Source: Chondrilla cf. caribensis (taxonomy: Eukaryota > Porifera > Demospongiae > Chondrillida > Chondrillidae). From it: 64,000 nucleotides of DNA. Position 1 is the stretch's first letter; every line of letters starts with the position of its first letter. Below the pieces are notes generated by a model that saw nothing but the letters and a program-made list of their open reading frames with translations, ran no database searches and was not told the origin of the DNA. Shown piece after piece: positions 55,352-64,000 of this stretch. Made by a program: the position numbers and the translations under genes. The stretch is taken from contig OZ026556.1 of NCBI GenBank assembly GCA_964020155.1, positions 2,507,501 through 2,571,500 of the forward strand, read 5' to 3'.

Positions 55352-55984
55352 CCAGGCACGCTTTATTTCATGTGTAATATTATAGGACTTATCATGCAAA
55401 GTTCATTAAAAAATGGAACCCTGGTACCATCCATTGTAATTATAGGAAGCATAACATTATTAGACTGCATTATACATGTGTGCACATGATTGTAGAGCGT
55501 ACACTATGCAATCCAGTTTTTCTCAATTCAAGTAATTATAATTAAAGATAAAAAAAATTATTGACATCCATATATTATGAAATATTATATATACATATAT
55601 TATTTTAATAATATTATATAATATACTATTATATATACGCAATTTACTTGAGGGATATATATCAACATACTATAATATATAGCTTATATATAGAGATATG
55701 TACATTATGCTTTGCCTATATGGAGGTATATCACTTCGACTTCTCTATATCTTTGAATTAATTCTCTATAATATTATATTCATCCATATCATAATATTAT
55801 GGACATCAGCCCACAACTTGTTATTTCCTTAATTTCGACATACACTTGTGAGATAGATGCATAGTATGTGTACCTAGCTCAATTCCATTCAATAATGAAT
55901 GATACCGTAATAAATTATGGTTACTATAAAAATGGGCATAGATTTCATCGTCCTTTCCTTCATAACAAAAGTGAACACGACTGC
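55352..55984. other. Intergenic, extremely AT-rich
   Basis: Convergent 3' ends. Long runs of ATTATA/TATATA around 55530-55800 and no coding signal. Confidence 0.4.
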
Positions 55985-58900
55985 CTAAAGTAAGTCATAA
56001 AAGTAATCCAATCCTTGTCCAATTTCCCATATTGAAAGTCCAGTTCCCAATTCTTCGGCAAGCTGTACTCGTAGCTTCACAGACTGCACAAAATAATCAA
56101 AATGATCCTCACCTACAGCTTATAGTTGACACCATGCTGCAATGGAGAACATTACTCTGACCACCATGTTCCACACGTATACAACAACCTTGCAAGAGAG
56201 GAATCTACAGTGAAGCCCAACCACGAGTGTACACAGTAGTACCACATCCTGGCATGGGCCACACATATGCACGACTATGTTATACATGAATTCAAGACGA
56301 CAGACGTGGAGAAAGCAGTGTTGGTCAATCATTACAATTGTTGAAACTACTACAGTATCCATAGAAATGTATATAAGTATGCGATTATCAAGGAAACCGC
56401 AGGTATCAGCGACAAGTACAGAACTCCCTATAATAATAGTCTAACATTGGTTTCAGGAAGTGCTCACTTGCACTAGACAATATTGTACATTGATATCTGA
56501 TAACTGATAAGAATCAGAACCAAAGCAAACCCTTTCAACATGCAGTTTAAAGCATTCATGTGGAGACTCACCAGAAGACTGGGGTAGTACAAGATATGCT
56601 GTGTAGATCCAGTTCTAATATGATATGAACGCAGTACATATGCAGTTTAAAGTAGAACAGTGCATAAAGTAGGGTTAACCAGAAAATTTTGGCAGTTTAG
56701 CATTTGTACATGCAGGTGTACAGTTACACAAAATACATTTTAAATTCATGAATTACGTGATGTATACACTCAATAATATATTAGTCCAAGCAATCCCATT
56801 TAGGACATGGACTGATGAAAGCACAGTACAGTAATATATTAAAGGCCTGGCTCATCCTGATTCAACTGTAGAATCAGTGTATGAATGTATTTACGTACGT
56901 ACATACATGTGCATAATATGTATGTATGTACGTACATACATGTAAGGGTAGTGTAAAGTTTCACAAGCATGTTGTACAGGTCCATGATCCACACCAAACA
57001 CATATCATTATTACACACAGTACATGTAGTGCACACATAATATCAAGACTCACTTGTATTGGATGAAATGCTCCTTGCCCTGGCCATCCCATTGCAGTTT
57101 TGGTTTATGCTTTGACAGTAACTCAATGTAACTGATAAGAGACAGACATGCACATCATATCCTGTCATAAACATACATAAATAAGTAAACAACACTTGTC
57201 AGTTATCACAATAACACGCAGTACCCTATATACTGTGTACCTGGAAATATTTGGAGGGATTTACATTATTAAGGGGTATGAGGGTTTTCATGAAATCTGC
57301 CAGATTTTGCAAATATCCGCATTCTATTATTATGAAGCTTATTGTTTTGATTTTAAAACAATAAAATATTTACTCTCCACAGGCAATGCAATACGCAATA
57401 TACAACTTTCTAACAACTGTACGCAGCTAACCTTGACCCTAGAACAGCTGCAAAAGAAGAAATTGAAACATAATGACAGCAGTGAGATCTTCACACATCA
57501 ATACAATGAGACAGTGGTTATTTCTTGTCAGAGACTTACGTTGTACAGACGTTCCGTAGTCATAACCATAAAAATTGAGTCCCAGGAGTATCTTTTGCCT
57601 CTTGTCAGATTTGGCTGGAGATAAGCTTTCAACACAATCTTTAACCCAATCCAAGGGGGCAACTGGAACTGGTCCAGGTCTGCAGGATTTCATTGATATG
57701 TACAAGTAAAGCTACAGGAAGAAGGAATTGGACAAAGCAGAGAACCAAATGGTGAATTGATAATATCAAATAACCCGGTAAGTGCCAGCAATCGCAGAAG
57801 TCAGATAACTTAGCACAACTGAAACCAGCACAATGCAGTTTTAGGTCATGTCTTGTTAGTCCACATCACATACCAGGAGTGAGGGATAAAACCTGAAATA
57901 ACCACATTCCATGAAGAAATCTCATCACTGTGGTGAGGGCAGGATCAAGGCATACATACGTACCACCCACATATGTAGGAGTTCATCACTCCAGCAATCA
58001 ACATACCAGCACTTTGAACAATGGTGTGAGACTACCAGACCTACCTACCAGACTGCTAGAGGTAATACAAAACGGCAATTCTACACACATACATGCATGC
58101 AAGTATAGTAGGTATGTATATTTGTAAGAACAGCAGAAACGTGAAGTCTTTATATAACACAGATGTACATACGTACATACTGTACACACAATATATGGAA
58201 TATACACATGTACATACATACAGTAGAGTCCTGTTAGACAAACTGCTGGAGACCTACAATATTAGTGTATATTATCAGATGTTCCTATCAGGATATGCTC
58301 ATGACGTAATACTATACAGAACAAACCAAAAAAGATGAAAAATTGCTTCGCTACAAGAAGCAAATTATCTCAAAGGTGTTTATCTCAACAAGTTTCTACT
58401 GTACATACATATCAGACACAGATGTAGTATCGAACAAACGTTGCACTGCTTACCTGTTTGGGTTGGAGTAGTCATAAGTCATTAAACTGAACGCATCAAC
58501 ATAATCCACCAGATTATCAAAGTCCTGCTTTTCAAACATAGACCTAATAATATTAGTACATGTACATACATATTATGTATATACTGCATATACAATATCA
58601 AGAACATACAATGTACAGTACACAGATACATGCACTAAGCAGATGTCCTATATACTGCAGTGTTACGAACCACATACATACTGTATGGGAAAATTGGAAT
58701 GTATAATGTTTGGCAGCTATGGCAAAATTTGGAAACACTGACTGACCTCAATACGTATGTAGTCTGAATAAGTGAATATGGAGTGTGCATGGAGAATATT
58801 ACAAGAGAAGTATGTATATTGTAACATGCTCACAAAGAGATGGGCTGTTTGTAGGTTATGCTGGGAATGTAAGCTTTTTGATCGTATTTCTAATATTCGC

Positions 58901-61281
58901 ATGTTTACTTCACATATCCATAGAGAGTATATATATGTGTACATTCGCAATTAGTCATTCCATTCAGATCAGCAATGGCTTACAAGCACTGATACGTATG
59001 CATGTATGTAGGCTCTCCATTTACAATCAGTCTATGTGAGCATTCTGGTACCAACTTGAGTATATTTCCCATGTACAGAAAGTGGAGTATATCACTGAGG
59101 TGGAGTGCTTACTTGTAGTACAGCACATACACACTTTGACAATAGTTTGATATTGAGTGTAAAGTAAAGAAGAAACATAAACATACACACAAACTCAACC
59201 TCACCCTCGCAGCTTGGATGGGATGACTAGGATCAGCTCCAAATCAACTGAATGAAACATATCTGAAAACATCATCACCATATTTGTCACCTCGCTACAA
59301 ATGGAATAGTAAATTGAAATAATAAAAATACGGCACATACAAATAATCTATTAGCAGCTAACAGTTGGTATGGTAGTAAGTACACACCTCTTGTAATGAC
59401 CTCCAAGTTGACTCCATATCTCAAGCACACAACCATCTAACTTGTGTTTCTACAGTGGTTAGCGCCAATGATGGAGAGTAGAGAGAAAAACAGTAATGAC
59501 ATCAGGTATGTACATACGTCACCATATACAGGCTACATACATAGATGTACAGCCAATTTTGATTAATGTGCTGTATGCAAGGAGAAAATTGGCAGTAGAT
59601 CATCCAAAAAATCATTACGTGTATACAAATGAATTCATCCACAGAAAGGATGGCAGGTGAAAGGCTTGGACTGATAAAGTGATACCAGATTAACAGAACA
59701 TTACTGTATGCATGTACGTGCATGAAAAATATAGTGTAACTAGACTAGCATATGTGCGTGTGCACATACATTTAACTCCATTAGGAACACATAATAGATA
59801 CATATGTATGTACATACTTTTAAGAAATCAACAACTGTTTCCACTGCCGACTGCAGGTTTTCCTCATGTCTGAAAAGAGCTAGCAATGTGCTAGCTGACC
59901 ATCCTTCAAACAGCAATCTTGGAAGGATCTTCACATTGGCACTGCCACGCCTGACATCCCTTACCCAACCTGAACGTGCACAATTATCATTACGCATGTA
60001 AAGAATCGTACAAACTATACTGTATCACCAGCCAACAAGGCTGGACAAACCAACATATCACCATACACAACAACCTATCAAGCACACTACAGATGATCTG
60101 CATATAGTTATACTGAATAGAGGTACATATAGTACATACATATGTGCATACTTTACAATTGCATCTGGGTACACATACTGCAGGTTCTCATTGCTGACCT
60201 TTATCGATATCGTGTCCTCCTTGTATGCTAACCACTCCTCCTTGACTGTGCAAGCAAATACATACATTCACAGAGGATCAAGTAGGGTAAAAAAATGGCA
60301 CACACTCATTATATTTCGTTAGTTCAATTTCATATGTACTGCCTCATAAATTTACAAGCATGGATTCAATCATGTACATAAATACCAATCTACTCATAAC
60401 TTATTAATATCGAAAACACAGCATAGGTAGACAAATGAACAAGTTTGTTCATGTACATAAAATATCCGTGTGCATACAATTTTTGATAGTTTATTTTTAA
60501 TTTTAATTAAACTTTAATCTTCATCAACAAGAGGATACATACCACATGCACATAATCTAACAATCAAAGTAATTTCCATGACACTATAAGTCTTCACTAC
60601 ATCACAGGCATTGTATTACACACACAGTATAGCCAAAATATCAAACAGCTATACGTACATAGACATCCATTGATGTTATACATACACACACCTTGGTACA
60701 AGCTGCAACCAAACTGGTGAGATGTAAGCAAATTTTGCCGGGAATATTTTAGTAACGTCATATCCATGACTATTCCACTGTGGTAGAAAGATGGCAGTAA
60801 TGCATAATTGCGATATTACTAAGCGGTGCTAGCTTACAGGAGTGACATATCCCAAAACATTGCCACTGAATTGGGGCTCGCTTGTGTGAGCTTGAGAATA
60901 GAGTTTGTGATTATCTGCTATGTTTTTCCAGGTGATTTTCTCAGAAATGAGTCCCCTATCAGCAACAGTCAATACTACATCCTTTACCTGAATTAAAACG
61001 AGAAATAAAAATGAACAAGACGCCTGAATAAAGATCAATGTATGAAATCCAGATCACTATACGTATGCACACATCGCTATTCACTGTCTATAATCATAGA
61101 TAAGCATGAACGATGAAAATTATCCATGATATAAGGCTATGTAAGGACATACGCTAGCTGAAGAATCTCTGGTTTTCTTTTTGTCAGATTTACTCAGCGT
61201 TGCAGCCGTTTTCCACTGACTAACGCACGAATACAAAGTAAAGAAAGCCAGCAACATAAGACATAGCTTCATCGCGGCCAT
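55985..61281 (-). CDS. CHID1: Chitinase domain-containing protein 1 (GH18-like, SI-CLP), 393 aa
   Basis: Exons in transcript order: 61153-61281, 60838-60987, 60692-60777, 60199-60245, 59818-59969, 59388-59449, 59205-59294, 58454-58543, 57540-57679, 57432-57447 (16 nt), 57054-57131, 56572-56614, 55985-56083. Total 1182 nt, 393 aa, the human length. Signal peptide [17 protein letters not shown]; a second in-frame ATG lies at 61272. GH18 barrel landmarks: [78 protein letters not shown]. At the catalytic strand the GH18 DGxDxDxE motif reads LDGCVLEIW: the Glu-like acid remains but the Asp ladder is lost, as in human CHID1. It is thus a carbohydrate-binding, probably non-hydrolytic, lumenal protein. 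Confidence 0.96.
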
Positions 61282-61578
61282 TTTATTTGAGAGTACGTCC
61301 CTAGTTGGTTCTTACTAATGAGTAGGCGTGTTCTAAGAGGATAGTAGCCTGTGACTCGATATTGTTGTATCTACTTGTTCGTGTCTGCTGTGCCTGGGAG
61401 CATCGATACAACTGTAGAATCCCCATTATCCTCAAGAATTCAGATCGAGGCTAACAGGTACATTATTATCAATTGAGAGTTGTAAGACGAATTGAATACT
61501 AAGAACTTGACTTCCACTTGACTCTTTCCGTGTGAAAGTGTGTGGGACACGTTGTGTGTAGTATAGAGTATCCATGGT

Positions 61579-61622
<44 letters not shown>

Positions 61623-61636
61623 TATAGAGTATCTAT

Positions 61637-61715
<79 letters not shown>

Positions 61716-61729
61716 TATAGAGTATCTAT

Positions 61730-61788
<59 letters not shown>

Positions 61789-62787
61789 TGTGTGGGAGGG
61801 AGTTGTATTCCAGTGTATTGACAAGGCTATAACCAATGTGGTATTCAGATCTGCTCACTTCCCCACTGGATAGGCCAAAAGTGTTTTTTGCCCATTTAAC
61901 CACAATTTTCAAGGAATTACAGTTAACCCATGTGCTTGTGTTGTCAACATGATCATTACTTCATTCTTTTCAATCTCTGTAATGTCCTTATCTGGATATT
62001 GATCTCTGATGGATGAAATATGTTTGGTTGTTGATGGCGAGCTGATTTATTCAGAGTGTACTGTACCTACATAATGTATATTAGCATGAGTATGTACGTA
62101 TTTACAGTTGAATGGATCTTTTTATGTGTGATATGCTCGGAATATCGGGTGTAACAGAAAGTGGTTGATACTTCTACTACTTTTCTTGATATGTGGTCCA
62201 ATTTATGCTCCCTTTTTACTGGAAGATGATAAAGAGATACCTGTACGTTATTTCAGGACATAAGAAATGTACCCTTTATTCTCACCGATTTTTTCACTGT
62301 CCTTCAATACTGCAAACACAATACGAAAACTGTTGTACTCAATTATTAGTCTAGTCTGTCCACATAAGATGCAGTGTTAGTGGGGTGTCTTGAAGCACAT
62401 GATAGTGATGTACCAATGGGGGAATTTACCAATATCCAATAACCAATGATCATAAGCTGCTAACTGTCGATACTAATCCAATATTATCATTTTATATTGC
62501 TTGGTAATTTGTTGGTTCTTAGCAAACAATTCTTGATATAAAGTAGTATCACACGTGTACCACATTTCAGTCATAGAACACCTCTTAATTCTACCAGTTA
62601 TGGGCACTGCTAATAGCCGATGCAGGACTCCAAAATGACCACCAATCAAAGAAGTGTTACCATTAAATATATTAAACCAATACTCATATATCTCCACCGA
62701 TACCATTGTTTATCCGATTATCAGTACAAATCAGTATGTGATGTGTAGAGGTATGACTGTATGTTCCCCTACACTCCACAGGTAGTC
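61282..62787. promoter_or_regulatory. CHID1/BRK1 divergent region; probable BRK1 5' UTR intron
   Basis: A donor-like CAG/GTACAT at 61457/61458 and an acceptor CTCCACAG ending at 62781 suggest a non-coding first BRK1 exon close to the CHID1 start, making another divergent pair. The intron contains the composite TG array at 61555-61790. No protein-coding evidence. Confidence 0.45.
61555..61790. repeat. Composite (TG)n minisatellite with three copies of a 19-mer
   Basis: Blocks of (TG)n are separated by GTATAGAGTATCTATGGTG (exact at about 61622 and 61714, one mismatch at 61561). This is the exact reverse complement of the 19-mer in the BBS2 intron array 34 kb away. Confidence 0.9.
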
Positions 62788-62991
62788 ATGTCTCACGTTC
62801 AGATGCAGATCCAACAAGACTGGCAGAACAGAGAATTCATTGAAATCATTGCAGAAAGCATTCGAAAGATAACCGAGTTTCTCAATGCATTTGACCTTTC
62901 AGCGAGGTCTAGATTGTCTGCTTTGAATGAGAAGCTCACTGCTTTGGAGCGAGAAGTAGATTACATTGAAGCACGTGTAGCGAAGGGATGA
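62788..62991 (+). CDS. BRK1: BRICK1 (HSPC300), WAVE complex subunit, 67 aa
   Basis: A small, almost entirely helical coiled-coil protein of the WAVE regulatory complex, which activates Arp2/3 downstream of Rac. [43 protein letters not shown] and IEARVAKG are nearly identical to human BRK1 (75 aa). The ATG lies 6 bp after a good 3' splice site (CTCCACAG/GTAGTC), so the CDS is a single exon with a spliced 5' UTR. A few extra N-terminal residues in an upstream exon cannot be excluded. Confidence 0.95.
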   Translation: MSHVQMQIQQDWQNREFIEIIAESIRKITEFLNAFDLSARSRLSALNEKLTALEREVDYIEARVAKG

Positions 62992-63655
62992 ATACCACTC
63001 ATGTAAATTTGTTTTATAAAATTATTGCATTTCATGTACCAATTGTGTGTTTTCATTAATCCTTGTGACTGTTAGTAGTTTGGTTTATGACTTATTTTGA
63101 AAGTAATAAGATAAGATAATTGGCAATCTCGATGCATCATTTATGGTAGGCAGTAGTTTGCAATTTGTGAGTGGGGTTCACCTTTTCTGCCACCAATCTT
63201 CACTACAGACAACCATTTTTTAGTATTTTTCACCCCTAATGGTCACATTTCTGTTCATCGTATTCATTATTTTTGGCAATTTTCATCCCTTCTTGATCTT
63301 CATGATATTATGCTCTCCTTCATCATCTTGTGTCGTGTTGTCAGCCATTATCAACATCCAGATTTTATTATGATGATATAGATATAAAAAGTACACACAC
63401 ACACACGCACGCACACACACACACTGCACCATCCATCCATCCATGTGCTGCATTCACTCTAACATGAGTGCTAGGCCAAGGACCAAATACCATATTTTGG
63501 CTTTAGCAGGAGTAAAATGAAATGTGAGCGGTGGTATATGATCGACAGTCTAGCCATATAGGTCTAGAAGGGACTTTCCCGTCATTTAGTAACTCGCTCT
63601 AGTTGTCCTCTACCGTCTTCACAGAGTTTCCGTACTATCGTCCATATAGACAGCT
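62992..63655. other. Intergenic with small CA and CATC repeats
   Basis: (CA)n near 63393-63424 and (CATC)4 near 63428-63444; otherwise no signal. Contains the promoter of the rhodanese-domain gene; no motif called. Confidence 0.4.
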
Positions 63656-64000
63656 ATGGCGAGTTCTTCGAGTTCAGGCGTTATACTAAAGAACGTTTCG
63701 CCTGTTCAAGTCTTCAATCTCCCTCTGTACGAGCATCATCTTGTGCTGGACGCGAGACCCGTGGACTCTTACGAAAAGGGCAGGATCGTATCTTCTGTCT
63801 CATTTCCGGCTTCACCTGTTGATGCCACCGAGAAGGAAAGGGAGTTGCATTTAATAAAGTTCATAGTTAAACTTGTTGACGAGTGCTCTTCCCCAGACAA
63901 CCCGTCCCCTGTCGTGATGTATGGGGAGAATACTGAGGCGTACAGTGTGCATCTTGCTTGGTTGGTGGAGAGATTGAGCAGATTAAAACACAGTAAGTTG
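63656..64000 (+). CDS. Rhodanese-domain protein, STYXL1-like (first exon only, cut by right edge)
   Basis: ATG at 63656 opens a 112-codon frame to a good donor (CACA/GTAAGT at 63992/63993). The text is a rhodanese/CDC25-like domain: HHLVLDARPVDSYEKGRIVSS (strand plus acidic loop), then SPVVMYGENTEAY in the place of the active-site loop. The expected catalytic Cys is replaced by Gly, so this rhodanese would be inactive. STYXL1 and MAP-kinase-phosphatase-type proteins have such non-catalytic rhodanese domains followed by a dual-specificity phosphatase-like domain, which would lie to the right of the window. The exact family is uncertain. Confidence 0.7.
   Translation, partial: MASSSSSGVILKNVSPVQVFNLPLYEHHLVLDARPVDSYEKGRIVSSVSFPASPVDATEKERELHLIKFIVKLVDECSSPDNPSPVVMYGENTEAYSVHLAWLVERLSRLKHSKL

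Overview
The window is nuclear DNA of an intron-rich, AT-rich animal. Spliceosomal introns with GT..AG borders interrupt most genes. The gene set includes animal and ciliary families (BBS2, BRK1, ECSIT, a copine, CHID1, UQCC4-like, histone H3.3). Short intergenic gaps, many divergent gene pairs, small Cys-rich secreted proteins and very dense (TG)n/(ACAT)n microsatellites suggest a non-bilaterian animal, most likely a demosponge. The phylum call is inference from style, not from a diagnostic gene. All exon models were built by hand. Each complete model keeps one reading frame through every junction to a stop, and for conserved families the protein length is close to the human one.

Left block (1-16.6 kb): two arylsulfatase A paralogs lie head to head, with 61 bp between their ATGs and a perfect GTCACGTGAC palindrome in the gap. 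An intronless secreted protein follows (minus strand), divergent from the first of two tandem small secreted proteins that resemble the mannose-6-phosphate-receptor homology (MRH) fold. Then comes the single-exon thioesterase ACOT13. Lysosomal hydrolases beside possible mannose-phosphate lectins is the most suggestive neighbourhood here.

Middle block (17-44 kb): MRM2 (mitochondrial rRNA methyltransferase) and the 21-exon BBS2 (BBSome subunit) lie in tandem on the minus strand, only 97 bp apart. BBS2 introns are full of repeats: two 0.6 kb TIR elements flanking one exon, GC-looped hairpins, a decayed TIR element and several minisatellites. BBS2 is divergent from a 1118-residue cadherin-like/RING-like/TPR protein I cannot name. 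A copine and histone H3.3 follow on the minus strand; H3.3 is divergent from ECSIT.

Right block (44-64 kb): RPSA (minus; intron 1 carries a piggyBac-type MITE), a triplicated Cys-rich GPI-anchored-type protein, a UQCC4-like mitochondrial membrane protein, a two-domain Cys-rich secreted protein, CHID1 (minus, with a 16-nt microexon), BRK1, and the first exon of a rhodanese-domain gene cut by the right edge. No tRNA, rRNA, CRISPR array or bacterial-type feature was seen.
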